Part shown: positions 1 through 6,175 of the stretch, in pieces
How the letters are laid out: every line of letters starts with the position of its first letter
Position numbering within the stretch: position 1 is the first letter of the stretch
Source: Cyanobacteriota bacterium
GTDB taxonomy: Bacteria > Cyanobacteriota > Cyanobacteriia > SKYG9
Direction of reading: 5' to 3'
DNA length: 8,922 nt
Assembly (NCBI GenBank): GCA_025054735.1
Contig: JANWZG010000144.1
Location: 1-8,922 of the forward strand
Translations under genes and position numbers: made by a program
Notes under the pieces: generated by a model
Seen by the model: the letters and a program-made list of their open reading frames with translations, nothing else
Database searches by the model: none
What the model was told of the DNA's origin: nothing

Positions 1-1
1 G

Positions 2-547
2 ATTTTGGGGACAGTGCGCCAAGGCCGAAAAAGTGAAGCGATCGCCCGCTTCATAGTTGAGCAAACTGCCCAAGTCAAGACTGTCGAGACCGAGTTGATT
101 GATATTCGCACACTACCAATTCCAGTTGATGATGCAGGCTTGAGTGCTCAAATCCCTAGTTTTGCTGAAACAGTGCGTCGAGCAGATGGATTTATTATTG
201 TTGTCCCAGAGTATAACCATACCTATCCCGGCATTCTGAAACACGTATTAGATACCAACTACAAAGAGTATGTCCACAAGGCAGTTGGGCTTTGCGGCGT
301 ATCATCGGGATCATTTGGAGGAGTGCGAGCCATTGAATCGTTGCTTCCTGCCTTGAAAGCATTTGGTTTGTTGCCGACTGTCGCAGATCTCAATGTCAGT
401 AACGTTGAGGATGTTTTAGACGAATCTGGGCAGTTGCTTGAACCAGAGCGATCGGCATTTCTACGGCGCTATGAACGCTTTATCAAAGAGTTGGTCTGGC
501 TGACTGCTACATTGAAGCATGGCCGCGAAACGATTCCCCTAGGGTGA
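2..547 (+). CDS. NADPH-dependent FMN reductase family protein, 5' truncated
   Basis: This is a flavodoxin-like flavoprotein reductase that would use NAD(P)H to reduce FMN or an acceptor such as a quinone or azo compound; the true substrate cannot be read from sequence. The frame is open to the window edge. The first visible codons give ILGTVRQGR, matching the family's phosphate-binding loop after the first beta strand, so the TTG at 5 is an internal leucine and the real start lies a few codons upstream. About 181 residues are visible. The second hallmark, PEYNHTYPGILKHVLD, lies near residues 68-83 and contributes to the flavin site. GVSSGSFGGVRA follows at about 99-110. The stop at 545-547 is 6 bases before the ATG of the debranching enzyme, so the two genes are probably cotranscribed. 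A HIP1 site lies inside the gene at 38-45. The family call is firm; the physiological role is not. Confidence 0.93.
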   Translation: MLGTVRQGRKSEAIARFIVEQTAQVKTVETELIDIRTLPIPVDDAGLSAQIPSFAETVRRADGFIIVVPEYNHTYPGILKHVLDTNYKEYVHKAVGLCGVSSGSFGGVRAIESLLPALKAFGLLPTVADLNVSNVEDVLDESGQLLEPERSAFLRRYERFIKELVWLTATLKHGRETIPLG

Positions 548-553
548 TGATTG

Positions 554-2554
554 ATGACCATTCAGTTTGGTCGGGATATCTGCGGAGACTTAGAAGCAGC
601 AGAGTCGCGTGAATGGCTGGTAACTAATGGTATTGGCGGCTATGCCTGTGGCACGATCGCGGGCCATTTGACTCGCCACTATCATGGCTTGCTCATAGCA
701 GCCCTGAACCCACCCCTAGGACGCACATTGCTCTTAGCCAAACTAGAAGAAACCGCTACCTATCACCAACACCCCTACCTATTGTCAACTAACCGCTGGT
801 CGGATGGATCCATTCACCCCCAAGGCTTTCGCTGGATTGAGCGCTTTTCCCTAGAGGGAACCGTACCTACATGGCAGTTTGCACTTGCCGATGCCCTAGT
901 CATTAAACGAGTTTGGATGCAACGGGGCGAAAACACTACCTACATCACCTATACCTTGCATCGGGGCAGTGCTGCCCTTGACCTGACCATTAAAGCCTTA
1001 GTGAACTATCGTGATCATCACGGTGGCAGTACCTACGGTGACTGGCAGGTGGATACCTTAGCTCAGGGTATCTGCGTCAAAGCATTTGCTGAAGCAACGC
1101 CATTTTACCTGTTTACCAGTCAAGGCACGGTGACATCAGCCCAAACCTGGTATCACAATGTGGACTTAGCCGGGGAGCGATCGCGGGGCACGGGCGATCA
1201 TGAGAGCCATCTCCATGCGGCTACAATTACCCTCACCCTGATGCTAGGAGACACGCTAACAATAGTTGCCAGTACCAATTCCTCCCCCCGGTTGAATGGA
1301 CAAGCTGCCCTAGCCGATCAACACCAGTACGACCAGGGGTTGCTGGAGCGTTGGACATCAGCAGCCCCACACCATGCTCAAAGTCCTGGTTGGATCCAGC
1401 AACTCGTGCTTGCTGCCGATCAATTCGTTGTCGATCGTCCAATTGCTAGCGAACCTCAAGGCAAAACCGTTATCGCTGGTTACCCTTGGTTTGGCGACTG
1501 GGGACGAGACACCATGATTAGCCTGCCAGGATTAACCATCACCACTGGCCGACCAGAGCTAGCACGTCCAATCCTCCGTACCTTTGGGCGCTATCTAGAC
1601 CAAGGCATGTTGCCCAATCTATTTCCTGAATCGGGGCAAGTGCCAAGCTACAACACCGTTGACGCTACCCTTTGGTACTTTGAAGCCATCCGTGCTTACT
1701 ACCAAGCTACCCACGATCAGTCCTTGCTGGTTGAGCTATTTCCAGCTCTGGCTGAGTCAATTGATTGGCATCGACGCGGTACCCGCTATCGCATTCAAGT
1801 GGATCCTGCTGATGGGCTGCTGTATGCAGGTGAACCAGGTGTACAGTTAACGTGGATGGATGCCAAGGTTGGTACTTGGGTAGTAACTCCTCGCATTGGT
1901 AAACCGATCGAAATCAGTGCCCTCTGGTATAACGCCCTCATCAGCATGGTGCAGTTTGCGCAGGTAATAGGTCGGCCTTACCAAGACTATCAGCGCTGGG
2001 CAGAACAATGTGTTCGAGGATTTCAGCGGTTCTGGAACCCTGACCAAGGGTGCTGCTTTGACGTGTTAGACACACCTGGTGGTAACGACGATGCCATTCG
2101 TCCTAATCAAATTTTTGCAGTGTCACTGCCAACGGATCCCAACCTTAGCCCTACACCACTGTTAATGCCCAGTTGTCAAAAAGCTGTCGTAGATACCGTA
2201 GCTCGTGAACTGCTCACATCCTACGGGCTGCGGTCTCTAGCTCCCTACGATCCTCACTACATCGGCTTCTACAGGGGAGATCAGTTCCAGCGGGATAGTG
2301 CCTACCACCAGGGAACTGTTTGGGGCTGGCTATTAGGAGCGTTTGTGCAAGCACATCTACGGGTCTATCAGCAACCAGACTCTGCTCGTGAACTCTTGGA
2401 ACCGATCGCCGATCATTTGCGAGCTGCGGGGTTAGGCAGCATCAGCGAAATCTTTGAAGGCGAGCCGCCCCACCAAGCACGAGGATGTATTGCCCAAGCT
2501 TGGAGCGTAGCTGAAACTCTTAGGGCCTGGGACTGGGTTACGCGATCATCATGA
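554..2554 (+). CDS. amylo-alpha-1,6-glucosidase / glycogen debranching enzyme (archaeal-type, GH133-like)
   Basis: The predicted cytosolic enzyme removes alpha-1,6 branch stubs from glycogen. This family resembles the glucosidase half of eukaryotic debranching enzyme and is unrelated in sequence to GlgX/TreX of GH13. The N-terminal domain opens with REWLVTNGIGGYACGTIAG followed by a TRHYHGLL segment (about residues 19-46), typical of the GDE N-terminal beta-sandwich domain. The C-terminal (alpha/alpha)6 barrel starts with YPWFGDWGRDT near 310-320, whose Asp is the likely catalytic acid. It also has YHQGTVWGW near 580 and SISEIFEG plus GCIAQAWSVAE near 633-655; the Glu in SEIFEG is a candidate second catalytic residue, by analogy with eukaryotic debranching enzymes. 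The ATG at 554 is preferred because GGTGAT at 543-548 pairs with the 16S 3' end at 5-base spacing. A TTG sits at 551, and an in-frame TGA at 548-550 rules out anything earlier. At 666 aa it is full length for the family. A HIP1 site lies at 1177-1184. Confidence 0.93.
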   Translation: MTIQFGRDICGDLEAAESREWLVTNGIGGYACGTIAGHLTRHYHGLLIAALNPPLGRTLLLAKLEETATYHQHPYLLSTNRWSDGSIHPQGFRWIERFSLEGTVPTWQFALADALVIKRVWMQRGENTTYITYTLHRGSAALDLTIKALVNYRDHHGGSTYGDWQVDTLAQGICVKAFAEATPFYLFTSQGTVTSAQTWYHNVDLAGERSRGTGDHESHLHAATITLTLMLGDTLTIVASTNSSPRLNGQAALADQHQYDQGLLERWTSAAPHHAQSPGWIQQLVLAADQFVVDRPIASEPQGKTVIAGYPWFGDWGRDTMISLPGLTITTGRPELARPILRTFGRYLDQGMLPNLFPESGQVPSYNTVDATLWYFEAIRAYYQATHDQSLLVELFPALAESIDWHRRGTRYRIQVDPADGLLYAGEPGVQLTWMDAKVGTWVVTPRIGKPIEISALWYNALISMVQFAQVIGRPYQDYQRWAEQCVRGFQRFWNPDQGCCFDVLDTPGGNDDAIRPNQIFAVSLPTDPNLSPTPLLMPSCQKAVVDTVARELLTSYGLRSLAPYDPHYIGFYRGDQFQRDSAYHQGTVWGWLLGAFVQAHLRVYQQPDSARELLEPIADHLRAAGLGSISEIFEGEPPHQARGCIAQAWSVAETLRAWDWVTRSS

Positions 2555-2602
2555 TGCCTTTAGAAAACTCTATGCTGCTTATTCTCAACAGTGCGAAAAA
2601 TC

Positions 2603-2634
2603 TATACATGAATCTTCACAAAGTTTCGTAGAAT
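2603..2634 (+). promoter_or_regulatory. weak candidate promoter elements ahead of ndhD
   Basis: The 111-base gap between the debranching enzyme and ndhD is AT-rich. It contains TATACAT at 2603-2609, with a poor -35 match TTATTC 18 bases upstream at 2579-2584, and TAGAAT at 2629-2634, which fits the cyanobacterial TANNNT -10 pattern but has no good -35. Either could start an ndhD transcript with a leader of roughly 25-55 bases. No terminator was seen for the upstream gene, so readthrough is equally possible. This is a motif match only. Confidence 0.25.
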
Positions 2635-2665
2635 GATCCCAAGCACAGAGTAGGTATTTATTCTT

Positions 2666-4375
2666 ATGGCCATGACAACAGATGTATTTCCTTGGCTTAC
2701 AACGTTGATTATCTTGCCCTTGGTGGCTGCTGTCACCCTTCCCCTCATTCCTGACAAAACTGGCAAAGTAGTTCGCTGGTATGCCCTAGGTGTGGGGATT
2801 GTTGAATTGTTACTGATGACCTATGCGTTTGGATCTCATTACGATTCCCGTAACGCATCGTTTCAGCTAGTGGAAACCTTCGCCTGGATGCCTCAACTGG
2901 GGCTGAATTGGACAGTTTCCGTGGATGGAATTTCTGCTCCCCTAGTGTTGTTGGCTGGGTTAGTTACTACCCTGTCTATGTTTGCAGCTTGGAAGGTTGA
3001 TCGTCGCCCCCGGCTATTCTACGCCTTGATGCTAGTGCTATACGCAGCTCAGATTGGGGTGTTTGTAGCTCAGGATTTACTCCTGTTCTTTGTCATGTGG
3101 GAGATTGAACTCGTGCCGGTCTACCTACTCGTGTGCATTTGGGGTGGTCAAAATCGTCGTTATGCAGCAACTAAGTTCCTGCTGTACACCGCCGTTGCCT
3201 CTGTCTTCATCCTAGTGGCTGCGTTGGCCATGGCGTTTTACGGTGACGTGATTACCTTTGACATCGCTGAAGTGCACCTAAAGCAGTTTCCCCTGGTGCT
3301 AGAGCTTTGTCTCTATGGTGGATTGCTCGTTGCCTTTGGTGTGAAGTTAGCCATTTTCCCTCTACATACTTGGTTGCCCGATGCCCACGGAGAGGCCTCT
3401 TCCCCGGTATCAATGGTCTTGGCTGGAGTGCTGCTGAAGATGGGTGGCTATGGTCTAATTCGGCTAAACATGGAACTATTGCCCCATGCCCATGTATACT
3501 TTGCTCCTATCCTGGCTATGCTGGGAGTGGTCAATATCATCTATGGAGCACTAAATTCCTTTGCCCAGACCAACATGAAGCGGCGCTTGGCCTATTCTTC
3601 CATCTCTCACATGGGGTTTGTGTTGCTGGGAATTGCTTCCTTCAGCGACCTAGGTGTAAGCGGGGCTATGTTGCAGATGCTGTCTCACGGCCTGATTGCT
3701 TCCGTGCTGTTCTTTTTGGCGGGGGTAACCTACGATCGCACCCACACCATGTTGATGGATAGGATGACTGGCATCGGTCAAGCATTGCCACGGGTGTTTG
3801 CCCTGTTTACCATTGCCGCTATGGCCTCACTAGCCTTGCCCGGAATGAGTGGCTTCGTGAGTGAATTATCAGTATTCGTTGGCCTCAGCACAAGCGCTAT
3901 CTATAGTTCTAGCTTCCGCACCGTCACCGTGTTTCTGTCAGCCGTGGGGTTAATTCTGACTCCTATCTATCTGCTCTCCATGTTGCGCCAAGTATTCTAC
4001 GGCTCCAGTGCCGAGATGATGTGTGATGTAGTACCCTCCTGTGACCTTAACGATGTGCAGCTTAAGAGTCAAGGTAATGAGGAGGCAGCCTGCTTTGGCA
4101 CAAGTTGCGCACTACCGATCGAGTCCACCTTTGAGGATGCTAGTCCCCGTGAAGTCTTCATTGCAGCTTGCTTCCTCATCTTGATCATTGGCATTGGTTT
4201 TTATCCCAAACTGGCAACCAATCTGTATGATGCAAAAACAGTGGCCGTAAACGCCCAAGTGCGAGGTGCCTACGAGCGTTTGGCCGCGACAAACCCCCAG
4301 ATCTATGCCACTGGCTTTGGTAGTGGGGCACTTGCTGACTTGAAGACGTCAGCATTGCTAGGTACGGTGAAGTAG
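2666..4375 (+). CDS. ndhD: NAD(P)H-quinone oxidoreductase subunit 4 (NdhD1/D2 type)
   Basis: NdhD is an antiporter-like proton-pumping subunit in the membrane arm of cyanobacterial NDH-1, which passes electrons from ferredoxin to plastoquinone in respiration and cyclic flow around photosystem I. The 569-residue protein is hydrophobic throughout, with about 14 membrane segments. The proton-path residues known from NuoM/ND4 are recognisable: Glu146 in MWEIELVP, Lys227 in FGVKLAIFPLHTWLPDAH, Lys258 in LLKMGGYG and Glu400 in GMSGFVSEL. The start ATG follows GAGTAGG (2648-2654), and an in-frame TAG at 2651-2653 excludes an earlier start. The sequence between the last helices (about 447-492) is longer than in short NdhD forms and carries cysteines at 453, 459, 476 and 481. 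The close matches to NdhD1/D2 and the tail KTVAVNAQVR argue against the CO2-uptake forms NdhD3/D4, but assignment to D1 or D2 is from memory of the family. It is a single gene ending in a clear terminator. Confidence 0.96.
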   Translation: MAMTTDVFPWLTTLIILPLVAAVTLPLIPDKTGKVVRWYALGVGIVELLLMTYAFGSHYDSRNASFQLVETFAWMPQLGLNWTVSVDGISAPLVLLAGLVTTLSMFAAWKVDRRPRLFYALMLVLYAAQIGVFVAQDLLLFFVMWEIELVPVYLLVCIWGGQNRRYAATKFLLYTAVASVFILVAALAMAFYGDVITFDIAEVHLKQFPLVLELCLYGGLLVAFGVKLAIFPLHTWLPDAHGEASSPVSMVLAGVLLKMGGYGLIRLNMELLPHAHVYFAPILAMLGVVNIIYGALNSFAQTNMKRRLAYSSISHMGFVLLGIASFSDLGVSGAMLQMLSHGLIASVLFFLAGVTYDRTHTMLMDRMTGIGQALPRVFALFTIAAMASLALPGMSGFVSELSVFVGLSTSAIYSSSFRTVTVFLSAVGLILTPIYLLSMLRQVFYGSSAEMMCDVVPSCDLNDVQLKSQGNEEAACFGTSCALPIESTFEDASPREVFIAACFLILIIGIGFYPKLATNLYDAKTVAVNAQVRGAYERLAATNPQIYATGFGSGALADLKTSALLGTVK

Positions 4376-4426
4376 TCGATCAGTGGCAGATTCTCAGCAA
4401 GAGAACAAGGAAATCTGGAGCTTGGT

Positions 4427-4459
4427 GAGGGATTGACAAGTTGTCAACCCTCCTTTTTT
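4427..4459 (+). terminator. Rho-independent terminator of ndhD
   Basis: GAGGG (4427-4431) and TTGAC (4433-4437) pair with GTCAA (4443-4447) and CCCTC (4448-4452). This gives a 10-bp stem with one bulged A at 4432 and a 5-base loop AAGTT, followed after one C by six T residues at 4454-4459. It begins 52 bases after the ndhD stop. The U tract lies only on the plus-strand transcript, so it acts for ndhD and not for the convergent gene. Confidence 0.9.
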
Positions 4460-4481
4460 GCTTAAGTCCTTTTTGCTTAAG
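4451..4481 (+). repeat. tandem duplication of the terminator tail
   Basis: TCCTTTTTTGCTTAAG at 4451-4466 is followed without a gap by TCCTTTTTGCTTAAG at 4467-4481. The copies are identical apart from one T in the homopolymer. This duplicates the U tract of the ndhD terminator but not the stem. It looks like a small slippage duplication; a backup termination tract is possible but not shown. Confidence 0.85.
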
Positions 4482-4503
4482 AGAGTGTGCAGGACATTCC
4501 TAC

Positions 4504-4522
4504 GAGGAGGCAACGTCCCCTC
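4504..4522 (-). other. small hairpin in the convergent ndhD / hypothetical gap
   Basis: GAGGAG at 4504-4509 faces CCCCTC at 4517-4522. Read on the minus strand, the stem is GAGGGG with CTCCTC, six pairs including one G-U, closing a short loop. No U tract follows on either strand. It is the second of two hairpins downstream of the minus-strand gene that ends at 4567. It could protect a 3' end or be chance. Confidence 0.3.
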
Positions 4523-4528
4523 AGCTCC

Positions 4529-4562
4529 AGGTGTAACCCGATATTCAAGAATTGGTACACCT
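4529..4562 (-). terminator. hairpin just after the stop of the 103-aa gene, no U tract
   Basis: AGGTGT (4529-4534) and ACC (4536-4538) pair with GGT (4554-4556) and ACACCT (4557-4562), a 9-bp stem with one bulged A and a 15-base loop. It starts 5 bases beyond the stop of the minus-strand gene ending at 4567, the right place for a 3'-end structure. The sequence after it on that strand is G-rich rather than T-rich, so it is not a standard intrinsic terminator. It may be a transcript-stabilising hairpin. Confidence 0.4.
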
Positions 4563-4566
4563 CATG

Positions 4567-4878
4567 TCATGCTTCATTGTCAGGGGCGTAGTCTTCGATA
4601 ATGCTACAGATGCCTTGGGCAAGGGCTGGATCAAACTCTAGGGACATTTCCCCTGTTTCTGAATTTTTCATGATTACATTTTCCAAGCTTTGGGCTTTGA
4701 AGCGAAACGTTTCAGCTTCTGTGTGGACATCAATTTTGTAGTTGTCGCTGTCTACTTGTAGGGATGTAATATTCTCTGGTGTGATGTTGTAGGTGGCTTG
4801 CAAGAGGTAGCGCGGGCGGCTAGAGAAGCTGAGAATGTCCGCGAGCGTGGCAGGGTCATCGTAGGTGAGGTTGCGCAT
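4567..4878 (-). CDS. hypothetical protein, 103 aa, not recognised
   Basis: I do not recognise this protein. It is small, acidic at the C-terminus (ends EDYAPDNEA), has no signal peptide, no membrane segment and no cysteine cluster, and so is likely cytosolic. The middle alternates polar and hydrophobic residues (NITSLQVDSDNYKIDVHTEA), suggesting beta strands; the N-terminus has a helix-like TLADILSF. The coding case is good: no competing frame explains the region, and the start is fixed by an in-frame TAA at 4888-4890, with ATG 4878 the first start after it. No Shine-Dalgarno is visible, as is common in cyanobacteria. The gene converges on ndhD. Three TATAAAT boxes lie 30 to 65 bases upstream, so it probably has its own promoter rather than depending on nadK. 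Confidence 0.75.
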   Translation of the reverse strand: MRNLTYDDPATLADILSFSSRPRYLLQATYNITPENITSLQVDSDNYKIDVHTEAETFRFKAQSLENVIMKNSETGEMSLEFDPALAQGICSIIEDYAPDNEA

Positions 4879-4907
4879 AGGATGATGTTAGTTGCAGTTG
4901 TATCTAG

Positions 4908-4914
4908 ATTTATA
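4908..4914 (-). promoter_or_regulatory. -10-like box TATAAAT nearest the 103-aa gene
   Basis: On the minus strand TATAAAT occupies 4914-4908. This would put transcription start near 4901 and give a leader of about 22 bases. Two further identical boxes lie at 4927-4921 and 4943-4937. None has a recognisable TTGACA-type -35 at 16-18 bases, so activator dependence or chance AT-richness are both possible. Confidence 0.4.
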
Positions 4915-4948
4915 CTCGACATTTATACTCGACCAGATTTATACTCGA
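4908..4948 (-). repeat. three direct copies of ATTTATACTCGA upstream of the 103-aa gene
   Basis: ATTTATACTCGA occurs exactly at 4908-4919, 4921-4932 and 4937-4948. The first two copies share a trailing C and form a perfect 13-base tandem; the third is offset by 16 bases, with CAG before it. On the minus strand each copy reads TCGAGTATAAAT and so contains a TATAAAT box. All three lie in the 129-base gap before the 103-aa gene. Confidence 0.9.
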
Positions 4949-5007
4949 TTAGTCGGCGTTGTTTGCCATGTATCTGGATAATGTGAAAGCATTGTTGTCC
5001 TTGGACT

Positions 5008-5196
5008 TCAGCAAATTTGCCAACTAAATTTGCCAGCTATGTGTCGCAGGATAGGGAATAGAGTTAGAGCGATTAGGCATTGTAGCCTTGTAAGCATGTA
5101 CCAGTGGATTCGCAGCACCGTCATATCGTAGCCTAATAGCCACACGAGGCTGAGTCCAAGGGCGAGGGGAAGGGCGACAAATGCTAGCAGGATCAC
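5008..5196 (-). CDS. possible small membrane protein, 62 aa, overlapping the nadK stop
   Basis: I recognise no family. The frame opens with GTG at 5196-5194, which shares its first base with the last base of the nadK TAG (TAGTG), an arrangement typical of translational coupling. The predicted product is hydrophobic: residues 2-22 (ILLAFVALPLALGLSLVWLL) form a likely membrane helix, and 36-52 a second, weaker one. The C-terminus is short and basic to neutral (HIAGKFSWQIC). No independent Shine-Dalgarno precedes the GTG, so expression would rely on ribosomes finishing nadK. No gene overlaps it, and it fills most of the space to the next gene. Against it: it is short, has a GTG start, and no homolog is known to me. 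The last codons contain a 10-base direct duplication. Confidence 0.42.
   Translation of the reverse strand: MILLAFVALPLALGLSLVWLLGYDMTVLRIHWYMLTRLQCLIALTLFPILRHIAGKFSWQIC
5013..5035. repeat. direct repeat AAATTTGCCA x2
   Basis: AAATTTGCCA occurs at 5013-5022 and 5026-5035, separated by three bases. The first copy is centred on the palindrome GCAAATTTGC (5011-5020). The pair lies at the 3' end of the possible 62-aa gene and encodes, in different frames, its residues around AGKFSWQIC. It probably arose by local duplication. Confidence 0.6.
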
Positions 5197-6116
5197 TAGT
5201 TGCGGTGGTTATTGGTGTAACGAATTCGTGACCCTGCCCATTGCAGCTTTTCTTGCAGGGTTTGGTAATAGGAATAATCTTCTCGCAGAATAATAAAATG
5301 TGCTTGACAGTCGGCTAACTTGACATCGACTCGATGGCCGGGCCAAATTGAGGTTGCTAACACGCCATCCATCCAAAGTTTAGTGCTGAGGTCTAGATCC
5401 ATTAACGGCCAGACACTGATTACACATCCCGCGGGCAAGACGATCGGACGGCTGGATAAACTAAGGGGACAAATTGGCGTGACAACGATCGCCTCCATGC
5501 CGGGATGCAAAATTGGCCCATTAGCTGCAACTGTATAGCAGGTGGATCCGGTTGGGGTTGCGATTAGTAGTCCGTCGCCTTGATACTGGTCTACAACTTG
5601 GCCGTCAATTTCCATCTCTAGAATGGACGTAATCATGCGATCGGCTGAAGCTGGCTTGACGCACATTTCATTCAATGCCAGGAAACGATCACTCACAGGT
5701 TGTCGATTTTCTCGTCCACCCTCAAATACGGCAGCTTGGAGCATCATCCGACGCTGAACAGCATAGCGATCGCCCTGCAAACGATCCCAGAGATCTTCAG
5801 AGCTATTAAAGCTATCAGGAGACTCGGTTAAAAATCCCAGATGCCCACCAACATTAATGGCCAAGATTGGAATATTGTTGGCTGCTAAGTTGCGAGCGGC
5901 AGATAAGGCACTGCCATCACCCCCTAGAACAATGGCTAGGTCAATCGCCAATGAAGCCGATGCCAAAAACACCGGGTAGGGATTATCCCTCGGCCCCGTC
6001 GGCCCCATGAGCACCCGGCAACCTCTGGCTTCTAACTGCTGAGCATAGCGCTCTGCCCAGCGTTGTGACAGCGAGCAACCTGCTTTGTGGGCAATAATGA
6101 CTTGCTTTAGTTCCAC
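5196..6116 (-). CDS. nadK: NAD kinase
   Basis: The enzyme phosphorylates NAD with ATP to NADP in the cytosol, supplying the electron acceptor of photosynthetic ferredoxin-NADP reductase. Family motifs are in order: GGDGS at residues 65-69 (usually GGDGT, here with a conservative Ser), NVGGHLGF at 88-95, NE at 149-150 (NAD-binding) and GDGLLIATPTGSTCY at 180-194. The N-terminus MELKQVIIAHKAG and the C-terminus ending NNHRN resemble, from memory, the cyanobacterial NADK1 group typified by Synechocystis slr0400. At 306 aa it is full length. The start is GTG 6116; an in-frame TAG two codons upstream (6122-6120) excludes an earlier one, and AGG lies 6 bases ahead of the GTG. It follows the glycosyltransferase by 59 bases on the same strand, and its TAG overlaps the GTG of the small downstream frame. 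A HIP1 site is at 5766-5773. Confidence 0.96.
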   Translation of the reverse strand: MELKQVIIAHKAGCSLSQRWAERYAQQLEARGCRVLMGPTGPRDNPYPVFLASASLAIDLAIVLGGDGSALSAARNLAANNIPILAINVGGHLGFLTESPDSFNSSEDLWDRLQGDRYAVQRRMMLQAAVFEGGRENRQPVSDRFLALNEMCVKPASADRMITSILEMEIDGQVVDQYQGDGLLIATPTGSTCYTVAANGPILHPGMEAIVVTPICPLSLSSRPIVLPAGCVISVWPLMDLDLSTKLWMDGVLATSIWPGHRVDVKLADCQAHFIILREDYSYYQTLQEKLQWAGSRIRYTNNHRN

Positions 6117-6175
6117 GCACTACCTGGAAAACAGCTACTTAGCATTATCCTACGTTCCGGGCGTTAGAATCGTGC

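Noticed and set aside
1233..1442. Minus-strand 69-codon frame inside the debranching gene
   Set aside because: It lies wholly within a well-supported gene on the other strand, has low-complexity antisense composition, and shows no family motif.
1659..2047. Further short open frames on both strands within the debranching gene (1659-1850 and 1847-2047)
   Set aside because: They overlap conserved parts of the glucosidase domain and look like shadows.
3307..3762. Plus-strand 151-codon frame overlapping ndhD
   Set aside because: It is an out-of-frame reading of a strongly conserved membrane region of NdhD, rich in Trp and Cys as expected from frame-shifted Leu and Gly codons.
4427..4459. Possibility that the ndhD terminator is bidirectional
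   Set aside because: On the minus strand the stem is followed by a mixed sequence with no T-run, so intrinsic termination in that direction is unlikely.
4908..4948. CRISPR-like array
   Set aside because: Three 12-base units with 1- and 4-base gaps leave no room for spacers.
4798..4986. Plus-strand 62-codon frame over the start of the 103-aa gene and the triple repeat
   Set aside because: It is antisense to the better-supported minus-strand gene and its second half is just the translated repeat; no ribosome site.
5320..5538. Plus-strand 72-codon frame opposite nadK
   Set aside because: It is antisense to the conserved nucleotide-binding core of NAD kinase.
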